Source of the DNA: FEN-1279 sp964400285
GTDB taxonomy: Bacteria > Bacteroidota > Ignavibacteria > Tepidaquicellales > Tepidaquicellaceae
Length of the DNA stretch: 64,000 nucleotides
Direction: 5' to 3'
NCBI GenBank assembly: GCA_964400285.1
Contig: CAYNTK010000002.1
Coordinates: 217,124-281,123, forward strand
This document shows, piece by piece, positions 34,384 to 43,727 of the stretch (position 1 is its first letter; the number at the start of each line of letters is the position of its first letter). The position numbers and the translations under genes were made by a program. The notes beneath the pieces were generated by a model. It was given only the letters and a program-made list of their open reading frames with translations. It was not told the origin of the DNA and did not search any database.

Positions 34384-35873
34384 ATGTATTGAAAAATATT
34401 TTTACCCTTTTCTAAAATAACTTTAAAAAAATACTTTAAATATTTTATAAAAACTATTACATATAAAGCAGAATAGAATATTAATAAATAAAAATATTTA
34501 TCAGAAAAAATATACAATAAAATAAGTTCGCTCAAAACAAAAATATTTAGTATAATCACGTCACCAAATGCAATCCTTGAAAAAAATAATTTTATATTAA
34601 AATTATTATATCTTTTTAATAAAAAAACTAAAATTGTTACTGTTGTAATTGTTGCAAAATAATATCCTAATAAACCAATATAACTATTAAATAATATTAT
34701 AGAAATTAATAAAAAAGAAATAATAAAAACAAAATTAATTGATTGCATAATTACTAATTTAATACCTTTTCCTTCTACTGTTATAACACTATATAAACAT
34801 CCAGCAAAATTAATAAGTGAATAAGGTAGTAAATAGATTAAGTATATTATCACAATTTCAATGCTTTTAAACCAATAATTAATTAATAAGCAAAAAAAGG
34901 AGTTCAATAACCCATAGATTAAAACAGTATAATAATTTGCCATTTTTGAATAAATAAATAAATTCTCATTTATAAAAATATTTAATTTTCCTATTGCATT
35001 TTCTTCACTTAATTTATTCAGTAACCCTTTTTGCGCAGAAATAATTAATCCGTTTGTTAATTCAATTATCTTTTTAGCTGTTTCATAAAAAGTAATCATA
35101 TTTAAATTAATGTATTTTCCAATAATAAATTTAACAATTGGATCAATAAAGCTATAAATTATATAAGAGACTTGTATATTAATACCATAAATAGAATATT
35201 CTTTTAATATTTTTAAGCTAAAATATCTAAATTTAAAATGTAAATTCGGAATCTTTGTCAAAGCAAAACTAATCAAAGAGATAAATAATATAACACTCAT
35301 TATTAGATAAATAACAGCTAGACTTTCAATTTTTAAATTGAAAACAAATAATAATATCATTAAAAATGTACTTGCAATTGAATTAAACAAATATATTTTT
35401 GCAACTAAAACAAATTCCATAAAACCTTCGTATACTCTTCCCAAATAATTATTTATATACTTAAAGAAGAAAGAAGTTAGTAGCAAATAAAAAATAATAT
35501 CAGTTCTTTTTAAAACAACATTTTTAAAAATTTCATTATCCCTTAAAAATAATAAATAATAAAAAATAATTATAATTATTATTAAAAAAGCAAAAATTAA
35601 AAATAACCAGAAAAAAGTGACAAATATTCTATTTATTAATTCAAAATCATTTTTTTTCTTTGCTTCCGAGATATGTTTTACAGTTGCTATACCAAAACCA
35701 AAATCTACTGTTGTACCGATACCAAATATCGAGTTTATTAATATGAATAATCCAAATTCAGAGGAAGAGAATGTATGGAAATTGATCGAAAAACTTGCAA
35801 AATTTAATATAGAAATTCCAATAAAACTTATACTATTCCAAATTGCATTTTTTTTATCAAAGTATGTAAGCAA
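34380..35873 (-). CDS. Wzx-type polysaccharide repeat-unit flippase
   Basis: 497-aa integral membrane protein with 12 or more predicted helices across its length, of the MOP exporter/Wzx kind. It would move undecaprenyl-linked repeat units from the cytoplasmic to the periplasmic face. The N-terminal segment (FSSSEFGLFILINSIFGIGTTVDFGFGIATVKHIS) is characteristic of Wzx/RfbX. A Wzy-like polymerase, Wzz and Wza genes follow upstream, completing a Wzx/Wzy-dependent system. Confidence 0.9.
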   Translation of the reverse strand: MLTYFDKKNAIWNSISFIGISILNFASFSINFHTFSSSEFGLFILINSIFGIGTTVDFGFGIATVKHISEAKKKNDFELINRIFVTFFWLFLIFAFLIIIIIIFYYLLFLRDNEIFKNVVLKRTDIIFYLLLTSFFFKYINNYLGRVYEGFMEFVLVAKIYLFNSIASTFLMILLFVFNLKIESLAVIYLIMSVILFISLISFALTKIPNLHFKFRYFSLKILKEYSIYGINIQVSYIIYSFIDPIVKFIIGKYINLNMITFYETAKKIIELTNGLIISAQKGLLNKLSEENAIGKLNIFINENLFIYSKMANYYTVLIYGLLNSFFCLLINYWFKSIEIVIIYLIYLLPYSLINFAGCLYSVITVEGKGIKLVIMQSINFVFIISFLLISIILFNSYIGLLGYYFATITTVTILVFLLKRYNNFNIKLFFSRIAFGDVIILNIFVLSELILLYIFSDKYFYLLIFYSALYVIVFIKYLKYFFKVILEKGKNIFQYI

Positions 35874-35907
35874 AATAATTTTATAAAATTTATTATCGAA
35901 CTTTCTA

Positions 35908-37332
35908 TTATCTTATTATATTACTTTCATCAAAATTATTTTTTAATAAAACATAATTAGCAACCGTCAAGCCAAAAAAAATGTGCATAAAAATCGCGTT
36001 TTGACCCATAGTAAATGCACCGGAATATATACTATGAACCATAACAAAAAAAACAATTATATTTAAGACTATACTTGTTTTTAAGTCTTTAATGTTTCTA
36101 GAAATTTTTATTGACTTTAAACTATACTTAAAAATAGTAATTACATAAATTAGAAAACTTATAAAGCCTAAAATACCCGTTTCACAAAGAAAATTCAAAT
36201 AAGTAGTATGTGCGTCCAAATCTTTAACAAATAAATTAAATAAAATTTCTGGTAGGACATTATAATGTTCTGATATTTCACTAAATCTTAAATAACCCAC
36301 ACCCGTTATAGGATTATGGACAAATGCATTTATTGCAGTTATCCAAATTAAAACCCGGGATTCTAATGAATTTGACACTATATCTCCTTCTTTTGCCTCA
36401 AACAACGTTAGATCTATATTTCCAATTCTATACAAAATTATTTTATCTAAACCAATCATAAAAAATAATGAAAAACCGAACAAAAATATAACAAAAATAA
36501 CAGGAATTCTTTTTTTTAACATTTCTCTTGCTTTTTCTGAAAAAATAGAACTAATAAATATGCCATATACTAATGCTAATAAAAACCCCAGCCAAGCAAA
36601 TCTTGACTGTGTTGTAATTAATATCAAAAGTATGAAAATGAAATAAATTATAGATTTTTTCTTAACCTTTGATAATAAAAAATCTCTAAAAAAAAGTATA
36701 ATTAATGCAATAGCAGAAAAGTCAATAATTGCATATCCCGCTATACCCGTTGATCTTAAATATCCAGAAAAATAAATTTGGGACAAAATAATTAAACTAG
36801 ATAAAAAAGTTGCTATTATAAAAGAATAAATGATATTATCAATTTCTTTATTGCTTTTTACCGAATGAAATATTACATATGATATATAAATAAAAATAAA
36901 GAATAAAGTTGCATAATATATTGTAAAAAAAGAAAAATGTGGTGAAGTAAATGAAGATATATATACTGAAAGTACAATTGCAACTCCAGAAAATTTAACT
37001 GATTTTGGCAATAAAAATCTATTGAATAATGATGTATATTTATTTGTTATATAAAAAAAAATAACAAAAACTGCAAATAATAAACTCAATTGTATTCGAT
37101 ATTGCCAATAAAAATATGTTCCAATAAAGAGTGACGAAACAAGAAAATATTTATAATAATTAGCGAATGAACAAATTATAAAGATAGAAAATGGAATTAA
37201 AAACAAAATAAATGATAATTTATAAAATTCGAATAAAATCGATAAAATACAAATAAGTGATAAAAGAAAAATAACCAAATTAGTTATATTATTTCCTTTT
37301 AATTCAATTTTAAAAATATCTGTTGATTTCAA
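35908..37332 (-). CDS. Wzy-type O-antigen/exopolysaccharide polymerase (O-antigen ligase domain)
   Basis: 474-aa membrane protein with about 11 helices and a large periplasmic loop between about residues 300 and 385. TGVGYLRFSEI and DAHTTYLNFLCETGILGF are the conserved pieces of the Wzy_C/O-antigen ligase family. In this context (between Wzx and Wzz) a polymerase role is more likely than a WaaL-type ligase, but the two cannot be told apart by sequence alone. It overlaps the Wzz gene by 4 bp. Confidence 0.88.
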   Translation of the reverse strand: MKSTDIFKIELKGNNITNLVIFLLSLICILSILFEFYKLSFILFLIPFSIFIICSFANYYKYFLVSSLFIGTYFYWQYRIQLSLLFAVFVIFFYITNKYTSLFNRFLLPKSVKFSGVAIVLSVYISSFTSPHFSFFTIYYATLFFIFIYISYVIFHSVKSNKEIDNIIYSFIIATFLSSLIILSQIYFSGYLRSTGIAGYAIIDFSAIALIILFFRDFLLSKVKKKSIIYFIFILLILITTQSRFAWLGFLLALVYGIFISSIFSEKAREMLKKRIPVIFVIFLFGFSLFFMIGLDKIILYRIGNIDLTLFEAKEGDIVSNSLESRVLIWITAINAFVHNPITGVGYLRFSEISEHYNVLPEILFNLFVKDLDAHTTYLNFLCETGILGFISFLIYVITIFKYSLKSIKISRNIKDLKTSIVLNIIVFFVMVHSIYSGAFTMGQNAIFMHIFFGLTVANYVLLKNNFDESNIIR

Positions 37333-38516
37333 TCTTTCTGACTTTTTATTGTCTGAATTATTTTCTTTACATTTGTTTCGTATACAATTATACTAACCGA
37401 AAGAAAAACAAATGTAATCAACATAGATAATAAAATTGTTATTATCCTTTTTGGCTTTTTTTTAAGTTCAGGAACAACGGGATGATCAAGTATTAGTACA
37501 GAAGGCATTTCTTTTTTCTCTTCAATTTTAGCTTGTTCATACAATGGTATTATAAAAGTGAGTAATTTATTTTGGATTTCAACATTCCTTTGTAATCTGA
37601 TAAAATTCATAATTTTTTGTGGGCTTTCTTTTAGGCTCATTTTATCTGATTCACCTTCAGAATTGTTAATTTTTTCTATTTGCTTTTTTAAAGAATTTAT
37701 TTTTTCTTCTTGAAGTTTAATTTCTATCTGATCTGGTGATAAAATTTTCTTAAGTATATCAAGTTTTATTTCTTCAGATTTTAACTCAGTAATAGTTTGG
37801 ATTTCAGATTGTATTATAGCTTTAGCAACTAATTCTGGTGCAATCCCATAAATTTCTTGATATGATTTTAAGCTATCCTCTGCATTTTTTAAATCTTTTT
37901 TTATTAAATCATATCGTTGTTCAATAAATTCTCTATTAGCTTTTGCATTTTGAACATTTAATTCAATATTTATTTTGTTTAATTGAGTAATTAAAAAAGA
38001 TGTAATTTCTTTTGCTCTCTCAGGTGAAAAATCATAAATACCAATCTCCATAGTCCCTGATTTATTATCCTTGGTTATTTCCAAAATGTTTTCTCTAAAA
38101 TTTTTTACCGCATCTTGCATATATTTAAAATCATATACATCCATCAAATTAAACTTAATAATAGTTTCTTCTAAACATCTTCTACTAATCAGGATTTGAT
38201 AATATAATGAAAGTTCTTTTGCGGATGCACTACCACCTGAAATTTCATCTAGTCCAGAAATATCAGGTATATTTGAACTTGATAAAAGACCTCCTAAACC
38301 TGTTGTTTTTCCAGTTGATTTAACAACCGCACTTGAATAATAAATCGGTTTAATAATGAAAAACAATAAAAAAGTAGCAATTAAACCAACTACCACTGTA
38401 GAAAGTATTAAAAACTTTCTATTTTTGAATAGTATATCAATATACTTAATCATAATAGAATCATTATCCCAATTACCATCATTCGTTGATGTTTTTTCTT
38501 CTTTAATATTAGACAT
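37329..38516 (-). CDS. Wzz-type chain-length determinant / polysaccharide co-polymerase
   Basis: 395-aa inner-membrane protein with one helix near residues 35-56 and a second near 364-386 flanking a periplasmic coiled-coil region rich in Lys/Glu, the standard Wzz/GNVR topology. The C-terminal helix is preceded by PVVPELKKKPKR, the proline-rich motif of the family. No tyrosine autokinase domain is fused and none is nearby, so this looks like a kinase-less co-polymerase. It lies 11 bp after the Wza-like gene. Confidence 0.9.
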   Translation of the reverse strand: MSNIKEEKTSTNDGNWDNDSIMIKYIDILFKNRKFLILSTVVVGLIATFLLFFIIKPIYYSSAVVKSTGKTTGLGGLLSSSNIPDISGLDEISGGSASAKELSLYYQILISRRCLEETIIKFNLMDVYDFKYMQDAVKNFRENILEITKDNKSGTMEIGIYDFSPERAKEITSFLITQLNKINIELNVQNAKANREFIEQRYDLIKKDLKNAEDSLKSYQEIYGIAPELVAKAIIQSEIQTITELKSEEIKLDILKKILSPDQIEIKLQEEKINSLKKQIEKINNSEGESDKMSLKESPQKIMNFIRLQRNVEIQNKLLTFIIPLYEQAKIEEKKEMPSVLILDHPVVPELKKKPKRIITILLSMLITFVFLSVSIIVYETNVKKIIQTIKSQKD

Positions 38517-38527
38517 TAAAATATGTA

Positions 38528-40231
38528 TTATCTTGTATTCTTTATTAAAATATAAGTTGTTAAAACCCCAAGTATAACACTTGCTATTTGTGATATTATT
38601 GTCATAGTTTCAGCAAATGGTTTTCCTAATTTTTTGGGGACATATATAAAGTCACCTGAATAAATCTCTGTATCTCCAGGTTTATACCAACCCCTGGTAT
38701 TGAATTTTATAACTCTTGTATTTCCTTCGTCTGCTGCTAAAGTATATCCCCCTGCTTTCTCAATATAATAGTCTGCATTTTCTCCTTGCTTATATGCAAC
38801 ATATCCTTCACTTTGTACTTGCCCATAAACATATACTGACTTTTTGTCATCATTAATATAAACTATATCCTTGTCCTGAAGTATAATATTTTGACTTTCA
38901 TCATTTTCTTTAAAGAGTTTTTCAAAATCTACTACAACCCTATTTCTTCTCCCGAGAACATCTTCTTCAAAATTTAATTTTTCTTTTTCAGTTACAATTA
39001 AATCATTTGCTCTTCTATTAATAAAAATTTCCATTGTATCCCTTCTTAAATATTCTTCATCGTATTTCCTAAAAACAATACATAAAGGTAAATATGCATG
39101 TTGAGTAAAACCACCAGCCATCTCAATAACATCTTTTAATTTTGTATTTTTAAAAGTTATTGGATACACACCTGGTCGCATTATTTCTCCAAAAACGCTT
39201 ACAGAAACCATTTTCTTATATTCTGATTTGTATTTAACAAAAATCCTATCAGAGAGATTTATTTTAAAGTTTTTATCTTTTTCGAATGATAAAAAATATT
39301 GATTGAATCCAACTGATTGACCATACGGTCTAAAAAGTATAATACTATCTGGTTCAGCATTTATATCAAATCCACGTGCCAATCCGATTACAGTTTCTAA
39401 ATCATCATCATTAGCATATTCATAGTTCCCTTCTAATTGAACTGCGCCTTGAATTGAGATACAATAATTTAAAATGTTATTATTAGGTATCTTAATTAAA
39501 TCCCCTTCTTTAAAAGTTGGATTATATTTATCGTCTTTCGTTGCGAAAAATTTATATAAATCAACCCTCAATTCTGTTCCGTCTTTACGTTTTAACAAAA
39601 TATTCCGAAATGAAAATTGCTTTAAATAATCCCCTATCTTACTCTCTTCATTTCTTCTTTGAACATTCAGTGTATCAAAAAATATCATAGATATAATTTG
39701 CGATGGACGTGTTAAACTCGTAACAGTATATGTTCCTTGTGTTAATCCAGCCACCTGTACCAAAAAAGTCCTTGGTTGCAATAGTGTAAAGCTTACATCA
39801 CTCGAATAATATCTTTTTTTAACAGCAGCTATTACTTTTTCTTTTGCTTTTTTTAGTGTCAAATCACTTACTTTTATCTCTCCTACTGTTGGAATTATTA
39901 CTGTTCCTTCAAGAGATACTGTTATTGGAATAATTTGGTTTAAGTATCCATAAAGGCCTAAATTAAAAATATCGCCTTGTCCTACAATATATTTCTCAGC
40001 ATCAACAACTCCTTCGACAGGTGAACCTTGAATTAATGGAGGTTCTTGAATACTACTTAATAGTTGCATTGCATCAGCATTCACTCCCATTCTATTCATT
40101 TGTAATTGGCTTGATTGAAGTTGACTTGTCGTCGTAGTAGGACTTGTTATATCTTTTATTTGAGATAATAAATATCCATTTGAAAATAAAATTGTAATAA
40201 TTATTAATACTAATTTTACTTTGTTTTTCAT
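38528..40231 (-). CDS. Wza-type outer-membrane polysaccharide export protein (SLBB repeats)
   Basis: 567 aa with an N-terminal type I signal peptide (residues 1-23) and no lipobox cysteine, unlike Escherichia coli Wza. After a low-complexity Gln/Thr/Ser stretch comes the Poly_export domain (YIVGQGDIFNLGLYGYLNQ...VSLEGTVIIPTVGEIKV, from about residue 82), then several SLBB domains (VSVFGEIMRPGVYPITF, VYVYGQVQSEGYVAY). A hydrophobic helix near the C-terminus follows. It would form the exit channel for the polymer. The phosphohexomutase gene is 5 bp upstream. Confidence 0.93.
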   Translation of the reverse strand: MKNKVKLVLIIITILFSNGYLLSQIKDITSPTTTTSQLQSSQLQMNRMGVNADAMQLLSSIQEPPLIQGSPVEGVVDAEKYIVGQGDIFNLGLYGYLNQIIPITVSLEGTVIIPTVGEIKVSDLTLKKAKEKVIAAVKKRYYSSDVSFTLLQPRTFLVQVAGLTQGTYTVTSLTRPSQIISMIFFDTLNVQRRNEESKIGDYLKQFSFRNILLKRKDGTELRVDLYKFFATKDDKYNPTFKEGDLIKIPNNNILNYCISIQGAVQLEGNYEYANDDDLETVIGLARGFDINAEPDSIILFRPYGQSVGFNQYFLSFEKDKNFKINLSDRIFVKYKSEYKKMVSVSVFGEIMRPGVYPITFKNTKLKDVIEMAGGFTQHAYLPLCIVFRKYDEEYLRRDTMEIFINRRANDLIVTEKEKLNFEEDVLGRRNRVVVDFEKLFKENDESQNIILQDKDIVYINDDKKSVYVYGQVQSEGYVAYKQGENADYYIEKAGGYTLAADEGNTRVIKFNTRGWYKPGDTEIYSGDFIYVPKKLGKPFAETMTIISQIASVILGVLTTYILIKNTR

Positions 40232-40236
40232 ATTAA

Positions 40237-41646
40237 TTATAAATTAAAACCACTTATTGTTTGTTCTAAAATTTTTTGTGTTTCATCAATTCGGTTCGTT
40301 TCACAGTAGAATCTTAATAAAGGTTCAGTCCCTGATGCTCTAATAATAATCCAACCATTATCAAAATTAAATTTATATCCATCTAAATTTCCGATTTCTT
40401 TAATATCTTTATAAGCAATTTTATCTCCGATTTTTAATTGTCCACATTTAGCTAAAGTATGTAATTTCTTAGTTTCAGTTGTATGAACATCAATTCGTTT
40501 ATAAAAATAAATTCCGAATTCATCTTCTAAATCTTTTTTTAATTCACTAATACTTTTACCAGTTTTAGCTAACATTTCAAGATAAAGCAATCCATTAAAA
40601 ACACCATCTCTTTCGGGTAGATGACCTTTAATACCTATTCCCCCACTTTCTTCTGCACCTATTAATACATCATCTTCAATCATAATTTTGGAAATGTGTT
40701 TAAATCCTATTGGTACAGTTATCAATTCTAAATTATTTTTATCACAATATTTTTTGACCATATCACTTGTAGAATATCCCCTAACAACTTTTCCACTCCA
40801 ACCTTTATAATGATGTAAATACTTCAACAGAAGAACAAAAGTTTTCTGTGCATCTAAAAATTCACCTTTTTCGTTTATAATTGCAATTCTATCCGCATCA
40901 CCATCAGTAACTATCCCAATATTATAATTTCCGTTTTTTATTATATTTAACGTTTCACCGAGATTTTTTTCTACGGGTTCAGGTGCACCACCGCCAAATG
41001 ACGGATTAAAATCCGCATGTAACTGGTCTATTTTTAGTATCTCGCTTAGTGTATTTTGTCCAGTTCCATACATTGTATCATATAATACTTTAAGATTAGC
41101 TTTCTTTATTAATTCTATATCTATTTTTTTCTTAAGATTTTCAATATAGTATCCTTTGCCGTCAATATATTCGACCATTTTTTCTTTTAATAAATCATCA
41201 AGTTTTTTATAATCTGTAACTTCTCCAATATTTTTTAATTCCGCTTCGACCTTAACAATCTCATCAGGACTCATCGAGCCACCAAATTCATCTTTTAATT
41301 TAAATCCATTATATTGATAAGGATTGTGTGATGCGGTAATCATTACACCATAAGCAAGATTCTTATCTTTAGATAATAAAGAAACGGTAGGTGTAGTAAC
41401 AAATGTATTTGTTAAGTATACTTTAATTTTTTGACTTCCGAAAATCTCAGCTGCTGTAGTTGCAAATTCTTTTGATAAAAACCTTGTATCATATCCTATA
41501 ACAATACCATTTTTTATTTTAGGATGATTTCTAAATACACGAGCTGTAGCTAATGATACTCTCCTCACATTTTCGAATGTATAAGTATCTGCAATTACAG
41601 CCCTCCAGCCGTCAGTTCCGAATTTTATTACAGGGAAATTGTTCAT
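40237..41646 (-). CDS. manB: Phosphoglucomutase/phosphomannomutase
   Basis: Alpha-D-phosphohexomutase of 469 aa converting hexose 6-phosphate to 1-phosphate for nucleotide-sugar synthesis. The phosphoserine loop is TASHNPYQYNG (about residues 102-112), the Mg2+ loop DGDADRIAI (about 242-250), the sugar loop GAEESGGIG, and the phosphate loop RASGTEPLLRFY near the C-terminus. Substrate preference between glucose and mannose is not clear, so the symbol is tentative. It heads the polysaccharide gene block. Confidence 0.9.
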   Translation of the reverse strand: MNNFPVIKFGTDGWRAVIADTYTFENVRRVSLATARVFRNHPKIKNGIVIGYDTRFLSKEFATTAAEIFGSQKIKVYLTNTFVTTPTVSLLSKDKNLAYGVMITASHNPYQYNGFKLKDEFGGSMSPDEIVKVEAELKNIGEVTDYKKLDDLLKEKMVEYIDGKGYYIENLKKKIDIELIKKANLKVLYDTMYGTGQNTLSEILKIDQLHADFNPSFGGGAPEPVEKNLGETLNIIKNGNYNIGIVTDGDADRIAIINEKGEFLDAQKTFVLLLKYLHHYKGWSGKVVRGYSTSDMVKKYCDKNNLELITVPIGFKHISKIMIEDDVLIGAEESGGIGIKGHLPERDGVFNGLLYLEMLAKTGKSISELKKDLEDEFGIYFYKRIDVHTTETKKLHTLAKCGQLKIGDKIAYKDIKEIGNLDGYKFNFDNGWIIIRASGTEPLLRFYCETNRIDETQKILEQTISGFNL

Positions 41647-41677
41647 ATAATTTATCTCAAAGATTTCTTAATAATTT

Positions 41678-42085
41678 CTATTTTCTTACATTATTTTTAA
41701 TATAATCTACAATCTCTATTGTAGAAGCACCGGGAGTAAAAAGCTTTCCAATCCCTAATTTCATCAATTCTTCAATATCTTTATCAGGAATAATCCCACC
41801 ACCAAATAAAATAATATCATTTAATCCTTTTTCATCCATTAATTTTTTGATTTTTGGAAAAATCGTCATATGAGCTCCGCTTAATATACTCACACCAATT
41901 GCATCTACATCCTCCTGAATAGCTGCTTCTACCATTGATTCAGGAGTTTGTCTAAGTCCCATATAAATCACTTCTATTCCCGCATCTCTTAAAGCCGAAG
42001 CAATTACTTTAGCGCCTCTATCGTGTCCATCTAAACCTACTTTTCCTATAATAACTCTAATTTTTCGGCTTTTTTGTTTTTCCAT
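41678..42085 (-). CDS. Stand-alone cobalamin-binding subunit of methylmalonyl-CoA mutase type
   Basis: 135-aa B12-binding domain. The histidine that binds cobalt is in DGHDRG (about residues 19-24), followed by the conserved SILSGAH and FGGGIIP segments. Sequence is close to the C-terminal domain of methylmalonyl-CoA mutase, but here it is encoded alone, as in organisms with a separate small (McmA2-like) subunit. No large catalytic subunit is nearby. With the carboxylase beta subunit at 16144-17688 it suggests propionyl-CoA/succinyl-CoA interconversion. Confidence 0.92.
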   Translation of the reverse strand: MEKQKSRKIRVIIGKVGLDGHDRGAKVIASALRDAGIEVIYMGLRQTPESMVEAAIQEDVDAIGVSILSGAHMTIFPKIKKLMDEKGLNDIILFGGGIIPDKDIEELMKLGIGKLFTPGASTIEIVDYIKNNVRK

Positions 42086-42138
42086 AAATTTTCTAAACTT
42101 TTAAGTTATAAGATATACTTTATAAGTTCAAGTTATTT

Positions 42139-43119
42139 TTAAAGCGTATTTTCAATTTTAATATTCTCTATTTTTTTATTGGTAATTCTTTGATAAATAA
42201 AAATTGCTACAATGCCTACAAAAACGGCAAACCATAGAGTTGACAGTCTAATAATAATTGTTGAAGCTACTGAAATATCTTTCGGAATATTAGAAAGAAC
42301 AAGTAATCCGGTCAATGATGCCTCGGTCATCCCAACTCCTCCAGGAAGCATAGCTACAGCTCCAATTAAAGTTGAAAAAGCGTATATGAATGTTGCTGTC
42401 AATAAACTAATTTCTAATCCTATTGGTTTTGAAAAAATATTTATTACAATATAAAATCCAATACATTCAAAAAACCATGATATTAAACTAATAATTGTTG
42501 CAATCACCAAAGGTTTAATTTTTAACATTTCAAAGACACTATCGTATGCTGTTTGAATTTTTTGGATATGTTTTTTAAAAAAAGATATTTTTTCAAAGCT
42601 ATTAATTATCTTTAGAGATACATTTCTTAAACTCAATAATAAAATCATAAAAATAAAAATTAATCCAATTATTATTATTAATATTTGTGCATAATTATAT
42701 ACAAATGAACCAAATAAACATAGTAATACAATGGAAACAAAATCTGTTAATCTTTCTGCTAATACAATCGGAGCTGATTTACTGATGGGCGTTCCATTTT
42801 TTTCCTTCATCAAATAAGATTTTAATACCTCTCCCATCTTGCCTGGTGTTACACTCATTGTAAAAGCTGAAAGAAAAATCAAAAAACTTGTTTTATAATT
42901 TAACCTTATTCCCAGAATATATAAATAATAATGCCACTTAAAAAATCTGAAAATATAATTCATAAATGACAATGCTAAAATAAACGGTAGCCATAGCCAA
43001 TTGAACCGAATAAAAGCACCGATAAGCTTATCAAAATCTGCGTAGATACTAAAAGCAAGATATACCAGTGCACCGACTGCAATAGAAATTAATATCTTTT
43101 TTTTATATATATTGAACAA
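42139..43119 (-). CDS. UPF0104/LPG synthase-like flippase-domain membrane protein
   Basis: 326-aa integral membrane protein with 7-8 predicted helices. The signature segments are FRFFKWHYYLYILGIRL, TPGKMGEVLKSYLMK (the conserved PGK.GE motif) and AMLPGGVGMTEASLTGLL. The family includes the membrane part of MprF and AglD-type proteins thought to move lipid-linked compounds. Its function here is unknown. It lies between a B12-binding subunit and maf. Confidence 0.87.
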   Translation of the reverse strand: MFNIYKKKILISIAVGALVYLAFSIYADFDKLIGAFIRFNWLWLPFILALSFMNYIFRFFKWHYYLYILGIRLNYKTSFLIFLSAFTMSVTPGKMGEVLKSYLMKEKNGTPISKSAPIVLAERLTDFVSIVLLCLFGSFVYNYAQILIIIIGLIFIFMILLLSLRNVSLKIINSFEKISFFKKHIQKIQTAYDSVFEMLKIKPLVIATIISLISWFFECIGFYIVINIFSKPIGLEISLLTATFIYAFSTLIGAVAMLPGGVGMTEASLTGLLVLSNIPKDISVASTIIIRLSTLWFAVFVGIVAIFIYQRITNKKIENIKIENTL

Positions 43120-43133
43120 TTCCTGTCGAAGAT

Positions 43134-43727
43134 TTATTTAGATAATAAATTATGAAGTGATGTAAAAAGTTTAACTAATGGTAATCCGACAACATTGTAA
43201 TAATCCCCAATAATTTTCTCAATGAACAAACAACCGAAATCATCTTGAATTCCGTATGAGCCAGCTTTATCAAATGGCTTGTGGTTTCTTACATAATACT
43301 TGATTTCATCGGTAGATAATTTTCTAAATAACACAAGAGTCTTTTCGTAATTAAAAATTTCATTCCTGTTTTTTGTATCTATTAAATAAAAACCAGTATA
43401 AACGATATGATTTTTATTACTGAGTTTTTTTAGAAATAGAATTGATTCCTTTTCATTTACTGGTTTTCCCAAAATCTCTTTTCCAAGGACGACTATTGTA
43501 TCAGCACCTATAACAATTTCATCCCTGCAATTTTCTGCTACTTTTCTCGCTTTCCTTTGAGAATTTAGCTTTACAAGTCTGATAGGATGAAATCCTGAAC
43601 AATTAATCTCTTCAACTTTACTATCAATTACTTTAAATTTAAGACCCACCTGTTTTAATAAATTAAATCTTCTTTCAGATCGTGAAGCTAAGATATATTT
43701 TCTGTTTAATATCTTTTTAATATTCAT
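43134..43727 (-). CDS. maf: Maf-family nucleoside triphosphate pyrophosphatase
   Basis: 197-aa house-cleaning NTP pyrophosphatase that hydrolyses non-canonical or modified nucleotides. LASRSERRFNLLKQVG (substrate loop) and GADTIVVLGKEILGKP are the defining motifs, and KAGSYGIQDDFGCLFIEKIIGDYYNVVGLP is the conserved C-terminal signature. It overlaps proS by 11 bp. Members have also been named septum-formation inhibitors. Confidence 0.95.
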   Translation of the reverse strand: MNIKKILNRKYILASRSERRFNLLKQVGLKFKVIDSKVEEINCSGFHPIRLVKLNSQRKARKVAENCRDEIVIGADTIVVLGKEILGKPVNEKESILFLKKLSNKNHIVYTGFYLIDTKNRNEIFNYEKTLVLFRKLSTDEIKYYVRNHKPFDKAGSYGIQDDFGCLFIEKIIGDYYNVVGLPLVKLFTSLHNLLSK

